Shown piece by piece: positions 1 through 11,000 of a stretch of 64,000 nt of DNA. Under the pieces are notes generated by a model. It was not told where the DNA came from. It did no database searches and saw only the letters and a program-made list of their open reading frames with translations. This stretch comes from Candidatus Obscuribacterales bacterium (lineage in GTDB: Bacteria; Cyanobacteriota; Vampirovibrionia; Obscuribacterales; Obscuribacteraceae). Where the stretch lies: the NCBI GenBank assembly GCA_019746975.1, contig JAIERK010000089.1:1-64000 (forward strand), in the 5' to 3' direction. A program made the position numbers and the translations under genes. The stretch's first letter is position 1; every line of letters begins with the position of its first letter.

Positions 1-1809
1 TACTCCAACAGCTCTAAGCGCATAGTGGCAGCAACACCCGGTCTGGCTGGGGGCAACGGTGGACCGTTCATTCAAGATCTGGGACGTCGAGGTCAGTCGG
101 CGATACCGCACGATGTTTTTCCGCCGATTCCGAATGCAATTACCAAGTTGCTTATTCCTCTCGATCCGACTAGAGCCGATCAGAGTTTCGAGAAGGGTGG
201 CAGACTCTGGTTCAAAGTAATATTCACCGGCATAGACTGGCGGGACAAGCCGATCCAGCAGGCCGGCATCCTTCTGGTTTCCACACCGGTTCCCGATCTT
301 ACCGGCAAGATCTTTACGGTTTTTGCAGTTGCTGGAATATTTGGCGGTATTTCACTGGCTATCGCATTTGTTCTCAGCCAGAAAATTAAGGAAAGCGTCA
401 ATGAGCCGCTTGGTTTCTTAATTGATAGAACCGAAGATATAGCCGAACAGAAAAAACGGATTCCACCGCTGGAAGGACTGTCTGGTGAATGGCTCGAGCT
501 CGGTGAATTGATCGATACAGCGGTTAGCACGATGCGATCATCAACCCAGAGTTTGAAACAAAAGGTGAATCGCCAGAATGAAGAGCTGGAAGAGAAAACC
601 AAGTTGGTGGAAGCGTCTTCCACGAAAATCGAAGGGCTTAACCGTCAGATCACCACTCAAACTCGACAACTGACAGAAGTAGGCAAACAGGCCAATCAAG
701 CGAACCGCCAGGCAATAGCGGTGCAACACAAGCTTGATGCGGTCATGCAGTCATCTACTGAAGGATTTCTCATTCTCGACGGCTACGGCAACATCCTATC
801 CGCCAACCCAGTATTCCTGAATTGGGTCGGTTGCACGGAAGGAGAAATTGCCGGGCGACTGTGCTTCGACCTCGTAAGAAAACCCGGTGAGTCGCGCACA
901 CGAACAATATTTGGGCAGGCCTTTGCAAGGCATGGCGGTGATCCTAATGCCGTGCTTAACCGCTTTTACCCGGAAGCGATCATTTACCACACCCGCGAAG
1001 AAAGCAAATATGTAGAAGTTCTCGCCCACCTGCAGCCGATTTGCGGTGAGGACAACAACGTGCAGGGCTATGTCATGGTGTTGCGCGACAAGTCTTTGAG
1101 AACCGAGAACGCGCAGCTTCGCCAGGAAATCGTTGTCATGCTCCAGGACTCCATTCGATCACAACTTGCTCAGGCCGAAGCGCGTTGGGGATCGATCCTG
1201 GCTGGTGCCACCACTTCTATGCACCCGGCGATGGCTCAGACTCTAGCCGAGCTGCACATCCAGTACGAGCAGGTTCTCGCAGTCGTAGACAGTTACCTGA
1301 TGATGTACGGCGGCTTCATTCCACCGCCCGTGATACCACGGGAGCCGATTGTAATTACCCACCTGGTCGCCCAGTGTCTCGAAGAAGTCACTCCATTGGC
1401 GAGGGAAAGACAGCTATTGCTGGATTACAAAACCGTGACCGGTCTGCCGCCCATCAATGGCAATCGCGATGCAGTGCGTGGAATTCTCGTACAGGTTCTT
1501 CACCACCTCATCGTTGTCACCGCTGCTGGTGGCAGGGTACGGGTAGAAAGCGCTATTCGTGGCGACGAGATGAGAATCACCGTTTCCAGCTCAGGTCCAG
1601 CCTTACCTCCAATCGAGATTGAAGACATGTTCGCCGGCTTCGTCCCAGGCAAGCACCATGAAGAGACTTACAGTATTCGCCTCTCGATGTATCTCGCGCG
1701 CAATAACGTAGAACGACTGGGCGGAAAGATCTGGGCAGAATCCGAAGCCGGTCGCGGTACCAGCATCTACTTCACACTACCGGCCCACATCGAAAGCGCC
1801 GTTCGCTAG
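1..1809 (+). CDS. Membrane PAS/histidine-kinase-like sensor, 5' end outside window, catalytic motifs degenerate
   Basis: The frame is open back to base 1, so the gene begins upstream; the GTG at 25 is only the first internal start. Counting from that GTG, a single transmembrane helix lies at about residues 96-118. It is followed by a HAMP-like linker, a coiled coil (about 175-240), a PAS domain (about 240-355) and a region resembling the DHp plus HATPase domains of histidine kinases (about 365-590), ending with the usual 'GRGTSIYFTLP' strand. The phosphoacceptor helix has no recognisable H-box His, the N-box Asn is absent ('VQVLHHLIVV' where an Asn is expected) and the DxGxG box is not visible. 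I infer a sensor that no longer autophosphorylates, or one that acts as a scaffold. The missing N-terminus is probably an extracytoplasmic sensor. Confidence 0.75.
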   Translation, partial: YSNSSKRIVAATPGLAGGNGGPFIQDLGRRGQSAIPHDVFPPIPNAITKLLIPLDPTRADQSFEKGGRLWFKVIFTGIDWRDKPIQQAGILLVSTPVPDLTGKIFTVFAVAGIFGGISLAIAFVLSQKIKESVNEPLGFLIDRTEDIAEQKKRIPPLEGLSGEWLELGELIDTAVSTMRSSTQSLKQKVNRQNEELEEKTKLVEASSTKIEGLNRQITTQTRQLTEVGKQANQANRQAIAVQHKLDAVMQSSTEGFLILDGYGNILSANPVFLNWVGCTEGEIAGRLCFDLVRKPGESRTRTIFGQAFARHGGDPNAVLNRFYPEAIIYHTREESKYVEVLAHLQPICGEDNNVQGYVMVLRDKSLRTENAQLRQEIVVMLQDSIRSQLAQAEARWGSILAGATTSMHPAMAQTLAELHIQYEQVLAVVDSYLMMYGGFIPPPVIPREPIVITHLVAQCLEEVTPLARERQLLLDYKTVTGLPPINGNRDAVRGILVQVLHHLIVVTAAGGRVRVESAIRGDEMRITVSSSGPALPPIEIEDMFAGFVPGKHHEETYSIRLSMYLARNNVERLGGKIWAESEAGRGTSIYFTLPAHIESAVR

Positions 1810-2119
1810 TAAGTTCTTCGCATCCATTTTTGTTGGCGTGCATTCAAAGGTCGTCGTGTTTAGAACTGGTGCGATTGAATCAACTTGTCATCGAAAAGGT
1901 CGTAGGCAAGCCGACTGAGCGTGCGCCATAACTAGGTCATCGTTGTCGAAAAGCTTCGGCGAATTCGTAATGCTGGGAATGTTCTTTACGAACCCGCAGT
2001 CGTCGGCGGACGAACATCAGATAGACTTGGAGGCATTCGTCATGCCTGCAGGAGCGCCTGAGCCTCAGTTCTTCCGCAAGGCTCCCCTTTCATCAGAGGG
2101 CACCACTAGTGGAGGCAGA
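1810..2119. other. Intergenic region without a convincing gene
   Basis: About 310 bases lie between the kinase-like gene and the convergent TPR gene. An 88-codon rightward frame (1943-2209) runs through it and into the TPR gene, but it has no ribosome binding site and no domain character. No clear terminator was seen. Confidence 0.5.
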
Positions 2120-2710
2120 TTAGCCCTTTGTCGCCACTGTAAGAGCCTCTATGGCGCTGGCACGCTCCTCCAGCACTCTGGATTCTTCCATGCGCTGTGT
2201 TTTCTTTAGTAGAAGGGCATAGTTGCGCAACACTGGTACAAGGTCTGGATGCGAATCCCCAAGGAGCTTGTCGCGAATATCAAGCGCGCGCTTATAAAGC
2301 AATTCGGCTTTCAGGTAGGTGCGCTTGGCGCTATAGAGCACAGCAAGATTATGCAGGTTAACTGCGGTCTCTAGATGGTCTTCGCCATACAACTCCAGTT
2401 TGAGGTCCAGACATCGCTCGTAAAGCTGCTCAGCCAGACCGTACTTGCCCTGCACATGATAAAGAGCAGCAAGATTGTTGAGACTCTTAGTCAGCCTCAC
2501 TTTCGGACAATCAGCGGCATCATAGACTGAAGAGCTGCCTTTGCTATCTTCGAACAACTTCTCGGCAATCTCCAGCGCCTTGACGAAAGTTGTCTCTGCC
2601 ACTGAATATCTTTCGATCTGAAAGGCGGCGTTGCCCTCTTCTACCAATCTTTTCCATTCCGCTCCTTGCGAACTATCGGTTGTCTTATCCGGTGTAGAGG
2701 ACATGAGCAT
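2120..2710 (-). CDS. TPR-repeat protein (kinesin-light-chain type repeats)
   Basis: This 196-residue protein consists almost entirely of tetratricopeptide repeats. At least three consecutive units with the pattern 'NLAxLYxxxxxYxxAExLYxRxLxI' are visible between about residues 60 and 175 (for example 'NNLAALYHVQGKYGLAEQLYERCLDL' split over one repeat). There is no signal peptide or membrane segment, so it is likely a cytoplasmic adaptor that binds other proteins. The start at 2710 is supported by GGAG seven bases upstream. It is transcribed away from the radical SAM gene, and the two share a 44-base intergenic region with a perfect palindrome. The binding partner cannot be read from sequence. 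Confidence 0.85.
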   Translation of the reverse strand: MLMSSTPDKTTDSSQGAEWKRLVEEGNAAFQIERYSVAETTFVKALEIAEKLFEDSKGSSSVYDAADCPKVRLTKSLNNLAALYHVQGKYGLAEQLYERCLDLKLELYGEDHLETAVNLHNLAVLYSAKRTYLKAELLYKRALDIRDKLLGDSHPDLVPVLRNYALLLKKTQRMEESRVLEERASAIEALTVATKG

Positions 2711-2744
2711 GTTTTCGCTCCGTAGAGAAAAGGGTTGCTAGCAC

Positions 2745-2760
2745 ATACATAAGTATGTAT
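2745..2760. promoter_or_regulatory. Perfect 16-bp palindrome in a divergent promoter region
   Basis: ATACATA-AG-TATGTAT has 7-base arms and a 2-base centre. It lies between the divergent TPR and radical SAM genes and overlaps the first possible ATG (2755) of the latter. Position and symmetry suggest an operator for a dimeric repressor controlling one or both genes. Confidence 0.5.
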
Positions 2761-3621
2761 ACTCGAGGCATGGATGTTACTGAGATCCGAGCCACATCAA
2801 TACTAACTCCACAGATGGTTGGATCGCTAGCCGGTCATTACACATACTCGCTCAATCCCTACGCAGGGTGCGCATTTCGATGCAGCTATTGTTACGTTCC
2901 AAAATTTCCAAGCGCTCGCCACAGCGATTACAGAGATTGGGGCAAGTGGGTGGAAGTTAAAGTTAACGCACCTGAGCTGATTCGCAAGGAGCGTGCACTC
3001 GTATTTGGAAGCTCCATTTTTTTCAGCTCTGCTACGGACCCTTATCAATATCTGGAGCTGAAGTATCGACTGTCCAGGCGGTGCTTGAAAGAGCTGATCA
3101 GATACAGACCGAAGAAGCTAACACTGCACACCCGCAGTCATCTTATACTTCAAGATCTGGAGCTGATTACGCAACTCCGAGATGTTGTGCAAGTCGGCAT
3201 CAGTATCACCACAGATGATGAATCCGTCTGTCGAGAGTTCGAGCCCGGAGCGCCTGCGATCGCACGTCGACTGGAGCTCTTGAAAGGACTGCGAGCAGCG
3301 GGCATCGAGGTCTATGCCTCGATCGCTCCGCTTCTTCCATGCAATCCCGAGCGCTTCGTTCAACTGCTCAAGCCTTATGTGGACAAGGTTTGGATAGGCT
3401 CGATGAATTATCCAGAAATCAATAATCGCAAAGACCTTCTGTCGAGGCATGCAGATTTTTTCGAGCCCAGTCAATACGAAGAAGTTCAGAAATGGCTCTA
3501 TGACGAGATTTGCAGGGGGCGAAGCAGAAAGTCCGGATTCAAGAGACAGCAGGACGAAAGATTGACCAACGACGCTGACATTCAAGCTCGTCAGTTGTCT
3601 CTATTGTTAACCAATGTTTAG
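2755..3621 (+). CDS. Radical SAM protein, SPL (spore photoproduct lyase-like) / Rv2578c-type family
   Basis: The 288-residue product has the radical SAM cluster-binding motif near its N-terminus (NPYAGCAFRCSYCYVP, CxxxCxxC), which would bind a 4Fe-4S cluster and use S-adenosylmethionine. The continuation ('SSATDPYQYLELKYRLSRRCLKEL', split pattern of the family) is typical of the SPL-type radical SAM proteins found in many bacteria that do not sporulate, so DNA lesion repair should not be assumed. The start is uncertain: ATG 2755 lies inside a palindrome, and ATG 2770 gives MDVTEIRA, which may be the true start; neither has a good ribosome binding site. The gene stands alone, divergent from the TPR gene. 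Confidence 0.85.
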   Translation: MYTRGMDVTEIRATSILTPQMVGSLAGHYTYSLNPYAGCAFRCSYCYVPKFPSARHSDYRDWGKWVEVKVNAPELIRKERALVFGSSIFFSSATDPYQYLELKYRLSRRCLKELIRYRPKKLTLHTRSHLILQDLELITQLRDVVQVGISITTDDESVCREFEPGAPAIARRLELLKGLRAAGIEVYASIAPLLPCNPERFVQLLKPYVDKVWIGSMNYPEINNRKDLLSRHADFFEPSQYEEVQKWLYDEICRGRSRKSGFKRQQDERLTNDADIQARQLSLLLTNV

Positions 3622-4105
3622 AATCCGCACAAAATGCTGTTTCTCAAAAATCCGCACCCGCTTGCATTTGCGATCTTCCGTTTGTTCATGCCGGATTCTG
3701 CAGCTTACGGCTTCCTCTTGGCTTGTGATAGGATGAAATTACCACTTGCTAAATCGACCTGAATTACCAACACCATCAAAATTGATTGCTCAGAAGTGAC
3801 ACTTCTGGCAAGTATCTATCAAGGGTTTCGATTTGTCGGAAACTTATCCAGACGAGCCAACGAATTGGGCTAACAACCAACGTGCGAGCCGCGGGTTGCA
3901 AAACCAACGAGCCGGCAAGCCCTATTCCGTCCGAGAACGAGGTCTCTCATCAGACCTCTGGAGCCCAAAACGGTAGCCCAGTCGATTGTTTCAGGGTGTT
4001 TCCTGTTTCAGGTGGACAGCGGTCGGGTATTATTGAAAAGGTACTCATAGCGCTCGCTCTTACTAGGTTTCCCGAACACCCTTCTGCGTTTTTCTGAGAC
4101 CCATT
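3622..4105. other. Long leader region upstream of the pilin gene
   Basis: This 484-base stretch has no convincing gene; a 103-codon frame from a TTG at 3786 shows no domain or ribosome binding site. A perfect hairpin, GAGGTCT-N6-AGACCTC (3939-3958), lies about 150 bases before the pilin start. It could be part of a structured leader or a transcription factor site. I could not match it to a known riboswitch. Confidence 0.4.
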
Positions 4106-4345
4106 ATGCTAAGAAGGCTAAAAAATTCAATCCCATGGTTCAGGCGAATTCGATCTCGCCTTCGCCGCAACGAAGAAGGGCAAGCCATCACTGAATATGG
4201 CGCCATCATCGCATTCATAGCTGTTCTTATCTCACTCGTTTTTGCGTTCGGCTCCAGCGAATTTGCACTTGCAGTATCCCACGCATTCTCTTCTGTCGTT
4301 CAACAGCTCAACGACTTAGTAGCTCAAACAAATTCCGCCAGTTAG
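4106..4345 (+). CDS. Flp/Fap-type (type IVb) pilin
   Basis: This 79-residue protein has a basic N-terminus followed by the type IVb pilin signature 'EEGQAITEYGAIIAFIAVLISL': a prepilin-peptidase-like site before a hydrophobic helix with Glu and Tyr at the typical positions. Such pilins are assembled by tad-type secretion machinery, but no tad, prepilin peptidase or ATPase gene is in the window, so this is an orphan pilin here. Its stop is embedded in a GTTA repeat, and the 5-oxoprolinase gene begins 29 bases later. Confidence 0.85.
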   Translation: MLRRLKNSIPWFRRIRSRLRRNEEGQAITEYGAIIAFIAVLISLVFAFGSSEFALAVSHAFSSVVQQLNDLVAQTNSAS

Positions 4346-4364
4346 TTAGTTAGTTAGTTAGTTA
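4341..4364 (+). repeat. Six tandem GTTA units giving stops in all three forward frames
   Basis: GTTA is repeated six times exactly at the end of the pilin gene. Because the unit length is four, TAG/TTAG recurs in each reading frame, so the tract closes all forward frames before the next gene. It may also be a slippage-prone microsatellite. Confidence 0.9.
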
Positions 4365-4374
4365 GTAGTATCAA

Positions 4375-7300
4375 GTGACAGTCGATAGTCGTCAACATGC
4401 TACTTGGCAATTCTTCATCGATCGAGGCGGAACGTTCACCGATATAGTCGCCATTTGCTCCAATGGCGCTTTTCGCATTCGCAAGCTTTTATCTACTGCC
4501 CAACACTACGAAGATGCCGCGATTGAGGGGATTCTCGCGGTACTCAACGAAGCGCACTCGTCCAAAGCATCGATTCGGGAGGTCCGACTCGGCACCACTG
4601 TCGCCACCAATGCTCTGTTGGAACGCAGAGGAGCGCCGACAGTTGCCGTCGTGAATCGAGGCTTCAAAGACGCTCTTCGCATCGGCTATCAGAACAGACC
4701 CGAGATATTCGCACGACGGATTAGATTGCCCGAGCCACTTTACTCGTTGATAATTGAAGTTCCTGGTCGCTTCGCAGCCGACGGCGAGGAGATAGAGCCA
4801 TTCGACCATGACTTGACGCTCTGCCGTCTTCAAGAAGCATTCGACCAGGGGATGACTGCCTGTGCAATATTTTTCATGCACAGCTACCTCTTTCCGCAGC
4901 ATGAGAAGAAGTGCCAAGAATTGGCACGAAAAATTGGATTCGGAACCGTCTCGATGTCGCACGAACTCAGCCCTCTAATTCGTCTTATCGAGCGCGGCGA
5001 CACAACTGTCGCCGACGCATATCTCTCACCAATCCTGCAAAAATACCTGTCGACATTTACAAATTCACTGGACCGCAGCTCAACCTACTTCATGCAATCC
5101 AATGGAGGGCTAACGGACCAATCTCACTTCCGGGCGAAGGACAGCCTGTTATCCGGTCCAGCAGGCGGTGTCGTAGGCGCGGTAGAAACAGCACGAGCCC
5201 TGGGTTTCAACAAAGTGATCGGATTCGACATGGGCGGCACTTCCACAGACGTTTCCCACTTCGAAGGGCAGTTCGAGAGTCAAGAGCTTACTACCATATC
5301 CGGTATCAGAATTCGCGCACCAATGCTCGCCGTTCATACAATTGCCGCAGGCGGTGGTTCTATTCTGGAATTCGACGGTCAGCGCTTTCTCGTCGGACCC
5401 GAGTCTGCAGGCAGTTCACCTGGTCCAGCTTGCTATAGACAAGGAGGACCACTGACGATTACGGATGTCAACCTCTTGCTTGGAAGACTACAGCCGGATT
5501 ATTTTCCAAAAGTATTCGGACCGAACAACGACGAAGGGCTCGATGTTGAAGTCGTCCAAGAGAAGTTCACAACTCTAACAAAAGCAATAGCCACTGCAAA
5601 TACAAATAAGACTTTAGAAGAAACAGCCTGGGGCTTTCTCGAAATCGCCATCGAGAAAATGGCAGCAGCTATCAGGAAAATAACCGTAGAGCGTGGATAC
5701 GACATTTCTGAGGCGGTACTCAACTGTTTTGGAGGCGCAGGCGGTCAGCACGCCTGCTTGATCGCAGAGCGACTGGGCATCAATACGGTCATGGTTCATC
5801 CGCTTGCAGGCGTTTTGTCCGCGCTTGGAATTGGTCTGGCAGGAATCAAACGCATCGAGCATCACCCGGTTCAACGAGCGCTTTGCGAATTAAGCGCCGA
5901 TCAACTCGAAGAAATGATGTCGGCTCTCGAAGTCCAGGCAGTCAAACGACTGGAGGAGCAAGCCCCGGAGAGCGCAGAGATCAACCTGAGCCGCCTGGTG
6001 CTGCTTCGATACAGCGGATCCGACACCAATATCTCGGTGCCCTTGCAATCGAAGGAGGAGATGACACAAAGATTCAATGAGCTTCATTTGAAACGCTTCG
6101 GTTTTCACGACCAGGTCAGACCACTTATTGTAGAATCGCTTACTCTCGAAGCACAGGCCGCGCCGACTCGAGCGCTGGAGGTCCTCAAGCTGGAGGCTGA
6201 CGATCAGTGCGATTCAGGTTACTGCGCCAAAACCGCCCGCATGTACAACCACCACATGAAGTGGCACGATGCGCAACTTTTCCACAGAGATTCTCTTTCC
6301 GAGAGAGCGACTGTCAAAGGACCGGCAATAGTTATCGACCCCACGAGCACGACAGTGATTGAGCCTGGCTGGCAAGCAAGTATCAGTCTCAATAGAGTTT
6401 TAGTCCTTCAGCGCGACCCCACAACACTGACGCTGCGCCCAATCGTTGCGCAGTCGAAAGAGTCGACGCCGGACCCAATTGCACTCGAGCTGTTTAACAG
6501 CAAATTCATGTCGATTGCAGAGGAGATGGGTGTGACACTCCGCAAAACCAGTCAATCCGTCAACATAAAGGAGCGTCTCGATTTCTCCTGCGCCATCTTC
6601 GACGGAGAAGGCAGACTCATCGCCAACGCACCACACATGCCCGTGCACCTCGGCAGCATGGGTGCAAGTGTCCAAGCCGTAATGGCAGCATGTTCCGATA
6701 TAAGGAATGGAGATGTCTACGTCCTCAACAACCCATACACGGGAGGCACACATCTTCCCGACATAACCGTCGTCACTCCGATATTCGGTAATGACGATAG
6801 GCAAAATCCACTATTCTATGCGGCATCACGCGGTCACCATGCAGATGTCGGCGGGATAACGCCGGGTTCTATGCCACCATCCAGTCGTAACATACTTGAG
6901 GAAGGTGCGCTAATTGATCCGACCTTACTCGTCAGAGATGGTCGACTGCTTGAAGAGAATTTGCGCGCTCTCTTGATTGACGGTCCCTACCCGGCTCGCA
7001 ACATAGATCAAAACCTGGCCGATCTGAAGGCCCAAGTCGCCGCTAACAAAAGAGGTGTTCTGAGTCTTACTGAACTGATCGACGACTATGGATTTTCGAC
7101 CGTCAACTCTTATATGCGCTTCGTTCGTCACAATGCGGAAGAGTGCGTGAGACGCGCTATCGACAAACTGGCAAATGGCTATTTCGAGCTCGAGATGGAT
7201 ACAGGCGCCAAAATTTGTGTTCGTCTGTCGGTCGACAAAACAACTCGCTCAGCCACTATCGATTTCACCGGCAGCTCTCCGCAGCTGGAGGGCAATCTCA

Positions 7301-8001
7301 ATGCCCCGCGCGCCGTTACAATTGCCGCAGTTCTATACGTCTTTCGCACCCTGGTGGACAACAACATCCCGCTCAACGACGGATGTATGGCACCACTCGA
7401 AATCATCATACCGGAAGGCTCCATGCTCAGCCCCTCCTACCCGGCCGCAGTGGTGGCAGGTAATGTAGAAACCTCACAAGCCGTCGTAGATGCGGTGTAT
7501 GGTGCGCTCAACAAGCTTGCAGCTAGCGCTGGCACGATGAGTAATTTTACTTTCGGCGACGACCGTCATCAATACTATGAAACCATATGCGGTGGCGCCG
7601 GCGCGGGTCCGGAATTTCATGGCGCCAGCGCCGTCCAAACTCATATGACCAACTCACGACTGACCGATCCGGAAGTCCTTGAATGGCGCTTTCCGGTGAT
7701 CCTGAAGGAATTCGCGATAAGAGCGGAAAGCGGCGGAATCGGCACTTACAATGGTGGAAACGGAGTTGTGCGAAAGTTGCAATTTAAAGAAGCTATGCAA
7801 GCCTCAATACTTTCAGAAAGACGCTGCGTAAAGCCCTTCGGCATGATGGGCGGAGGCGACGGGAAGTGTGGGAACAACTACGTAGTTAGACAAGCAGAAT
7901 CGGAAGTGGTGCAGCTCGGCGGCACCGCCACCGTCGAAATGAAAGTAGACGATATTTTTGTGATTGAAACTCCCGGAGGCGGAGGTTGGGGTAAACCCTG
8001 A
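4375..8001 (+). CDS. ATP-dependent 5-oxoprolinase / hydantoinase A-B fusion
   Basis: At 1208 residues this matches the size of single-chain 5-oxoprolinases (OPLAH type), which hydrolyse 5-oxo-L-proline to glutamate with ATP. The N-terminal hydantoinase A domain starts at once ('[13 protein letters not shown]'), and an ASKHA-type nucleotide-binding motif '[10 protein letters not shown]' lies near residue 284. The hydantoinase B half occupies about residues 690-1205 and ends with the typical 'ETPGGGGWG'. The order A-then-B in one chain favours 5-oxoprolinase, although N-methylhydantoinase or acetophenone carboxylase-type activity cannot be excluded. The GTG at 4375 fits the family N-terminus although no good ribosome binding site precedes it. 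The kinase gene follows after 15 bases and may be cotranscribed. Confidence 0.88.
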   Translation: MTVDSRQHATWQFFIDRGGTFTDIVAICSNGAFRIRKLLSTAQHYEDAAIEGILAVLNEAHSSKASIREVRLGTTVATNALLERRGAPTVAVVNRGFKDALRIGYQNRPEIFARRIRLPEPLYSLIIEVPGRFAADGEEIEPFDHDLTLCRLQEAFDQGMTACAIFFMHSYLFPQHEKKCQELARKIGFGTVSMSHELSPLIRLIERGDTTVADAYLSPILQKYLSTFTNSLDRSSTYFMQSNGGLTDQSHFRAKDSLLSGPAGGVVGAVETARALGFNKVIGFDMGGTSTDVSHFEGQFESQELTTISGIRIRAPMLAVHTIAAGGGSILEFDGQRFLVGPESAGSSPGPACYRQGGPLTITDVNLLLGRLQPDYFPKVFGPNNDEGLDVEVVQEKFTTLTKAIATANTNKTLEETAWGFLEIAIEKMAAAIRKITVERGYDISEAVLNCFGGAGGQHACLIAERLGINTVMVHPLAGVLSALGIGLAGIKRIEHHPVQRALCELSADQLEEMMSALEVQAVKRLEEQAPESAEINLSRLVLLRYSGSDTNISVPLQSKEEMTQRFNELHLKRFGFHDQVRPLIVESLTLEAQAAPTRALEVLKLEADDQCDSGYCAKTARMYNHHMKWHDAQLFHRDSLSERATVKGPAIVIDPTSTTVIEPGWQASISLNRVLVLQRDPTTLTLRPIVAQSKESTPDPIALELFNSKFMSIAEEMGVTLRKTSQSVNIKERLDFSCAIFDGEGRLIANAPHMPVHLGSMGASVQAVMAACSDIRNGDVYVLNNPYTGGTHLPDITVVTPIFGNDDRQNPLFYAASRGHHADVGGITPGSMPPSSRNILEEGALIDPTLLVRDGRLLEENLRALLIDGPYPARNIDQNLADLKAQVAANKRGVLSLTELIDDYGFSTVNSYMRFVRHNAEECVRRAIDKLANGYFELEMDTGAKICVRLSVDKTTRSATIDFTGSSPQLEGNLNAPRAVTIAAVLYVFRTLVDNNIPLNDGCMAPLEIIIPEGSMLSPSYPAAVVAGNVETSQAVVDAVYGALNKLAASAGTMSNFTFGDDRHQYYETICGGAGAGPEFHGASAVQTHMTNSRLTDPEVLEWRFPVILKEFAIRAESGGIGTYNGGNGVVRKLQFKEAMQASILSERRCVKPFGMMGGGDGKCGNNYVVRQAESEVVQLGGTATVEMKVDDIFVIETPGGGGWGKP

Positions 8002-8016
8002 CCGCCTGAAGATCTT

Positions 8017-11000
8017 ATGAGCAAAGATTCCTGGCCCACCCCGCAAGACTATAACGAAGCAATCCAGAGCCCACGAGCGTGTTTTTCCGACCCGGACTTA
8101 ATGAACGGAGAGGTAACGACAAACGCAATCGGATTACCCCGATCGATGACCGGTGCATTTGCCAGCGTATACAAAATCGTAACCGGAGACAAAGCTTGGG
8201 CGGTTAGATGTTTCCTGACCAACCGGCTCGATCAACGCGAGCGCTACAAACACATCAGCGATTTCGTTCTGTTCGATGACCTGGCTTGTACTATCGATTT
8301 CTACTACCTGGATGAAGGCATAAAAATCAAAGGAAATTGGTATCCGTGTCTGAAGATGCCGTGGGTAGAAGGAGAAACCTTGGACCAGTACATAACAAAG
8401 CGATACCAGACTCCTGGTGCTTTAAAACAACTGCTCGCCGATTTTCATGACATGATTGACCAGCTCGAACGAGCCAACATCGGCCACGGAGACCTCCAAC
8501 ACGGCAACATCATCGTCACCAGCGATGGTCTGAGGCTCGTAGACTACGACGCACTGTTTGTGCCCGCCTTAGCCGGACGAAAAAGCCTGGAGCTCGGACA
8601 CCCCAATTACCAACACCCCGATCGCAATGAGCATCATTACGATCAGGACGTCGACAACTTCTCTTGCTGGTTGATTCATGCATCCATGCTGGCCATCGCC
8701 ATCGATCCGTTGCTCTACGAACGACATGGCGGAGGCGATGAATGTCTTTTATTCCGCCAACATGATCTGGCTAGCCCAGAACAGTCCAAACTCTTTGACG
8801 AACTCAAGCATCACTCTTCGGAGCACTTGAGAGAGGCCGTTGTCTTACTGGAAAGAATGCTTTGGGCGCAACCACTTTCGGTGCCCATCCTCGATTGTCC
8901 GGAAGAAAAACTGGAACTTCTTCCCAAAGTACGCGGACAAAATCCCAAAGTAGAGCAAACCGAACCCACACGAGACAACGAGGTCTCGCAGACAGACTCG
9001 ACGCCATCACCTTCACGCAACCGCTTTGACTTCATCGACGACGATGCTTTATTCGTGCAAACTCAAGCCAAGAAAAAGCAAGCTTCGGCGACACAACGAT
9101 TGCAAAAGCTGCGAACGTCGAACAAAAAAGTGTTCAACGATTTCTATCTCTGGCTGTCGCCTCAGATCTGGACAAAGAAACAGATGCAGCAGGCGCTGAG
9201 CCAATTCGACAACGGCAATTATGACGATGCCCTGAATATCTACTTGAACATTTATCGCACGATAAATCAAAAATACAAACTGCCAGAAGAGTTGTTCTGG
9301 TGCCTCATGGGCATGGGATACTGCTCGGGTCTTAGCGATAAGACATCCATGGCCGGAAATTACTTTCTGTTAGCCACGAAGAACGCGGAGTCCGACATAG
9401 AGCGGCTTCGTGCAAGCCTTTGCCTGGCCGTCAACAGATATGACGTCAGAGAGTTTGATGGAGCATTCAAGGCGCTCTCGGACTTGAAAGGAGACGATTT
9501 CGTCGAAGCCGTCAAATTGGAGATGCAAAACGTATACGTGCTACGTAGCTCAACCTATCATCTCTTACGCGAATTAATCGAGCGACTGATCAACATCGGC
9601 GACCGTCCACAGGCTACCAGTATAGCTGTTGCTACTTCGATGATACTGGAGGAATTAGTCAAAACACGATCGATCAAAGTCAGCGACGAGAGCTTCCAGT
9701 CAATTATTTCTCAAGCTCTCAGGCTCTGGCAAGAAGGCTTTCATCTGTTTGCCCTCACGACATTCAGCAGCACGGGCGAAGTCTGCCTAGATTCCCAACA
9801 AGTAGATAAAGCATGGGAATCGCTCTTGCTGTCTTTCGTAAAGTGCAACTGCTGCGCGAATGCGGTGGATGCAGGCCTCACCAGGAGGGGAAGAGTCAGG
9901 GCGCTGAAGAGCACCATGAAAAATGCAACACTCGAGGATCTAGCTAGTTTCTCGAAGCTGGTCGAATCCACAGGAAAATTCGTTGGCGCTGACAATTTAG
10001 AAGAGGCATTGCTCGAATTGATCGACGAATGCCTGGCGGACGGACTTGTCGATCAAGCAGCTGAGCTCCTGATAATCACTCGCAAGTTTTCATCAAGACA
10101 AAGAGTATTGCTTAGCTCATCCTCGGTCGAGTTGCTAAAGCGATTTCCAGAAAGGTCGATATGGCGGATACTCACTGAAGGATTTTTCGAAGAGGACGAC
10201 GATATCGGACAACTGGTCTGCCTCCTCGGAACAATGAGCGACGTAAGGCTTCTGGCAAACATCGCGTTAGGCTTGGCTCGAGAAAAAAAATCCGTAACAC
10301 TAGCAGCTTTCTATCTGCATCTTGTATTTTCTTGCACCAGCGAAATTGTGGACGCAGTCTTCAGCATACTTCTCAAGGAGAGCTCCGATAAAGGAGTGAG
10401 CGCGACAATGACTCTGTCGCTAACGGAATCCTGTCGATTTTTCATGTCTGAAATTGATACACATTCCCCATTCCATACACAATCGAAGAAGGATGTCGTG
10501 GAGGTTCAACGACTGCTAAATGCAGTACTCACTTTGCATTCGTTACTGGAACGTATAAATCCGGATTCTGATGCTAGTTGGATTATCGACAAACTTGTTC
10601 AACCGCGATACTCCATCATTATCTCCCAGTGGATGCTTTCTCTCACAAACGATCACGGGAGAAAACGATTGACAGATTTTCTACAGATGTTGCTCAACCG
10701 CTGCGCAGTCAGTACTATCGGTGAGTTCATCGTCGGACTTACTACCTGCAACCCCAATAACGACCTGGAGATCATAATCGCAGGTATTCGTGCATGGGGT
10801 GTATCAAAAGATGATCTTTCTTCCATACTCGGACCCTCTATAGATCATTGCATTTCGAAGCTCGAGCAAAGACTGTCGCACTTGGCCAAACAAGATGGGG
10901 CGATAAAACAGGGAGATCCAACGAGTGAACTGCGTCTTTTTCAATCACTCTACGAACTGATTTCGATCTCCCAAGACTCTCAACTCGAAGTTGATTACAA

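Noticed and set aside
1943-2209. 88-codon rightward frame
   Set aside because: No ribosome binding site, no protein character, and it overlaps the end of the well-supported TPR gene.
3786-4097. 103-codon rightward frame before the pilin
   Set aside because: Starts at a TTG without a ribosome binding site; composition unlike the surrounding genes.
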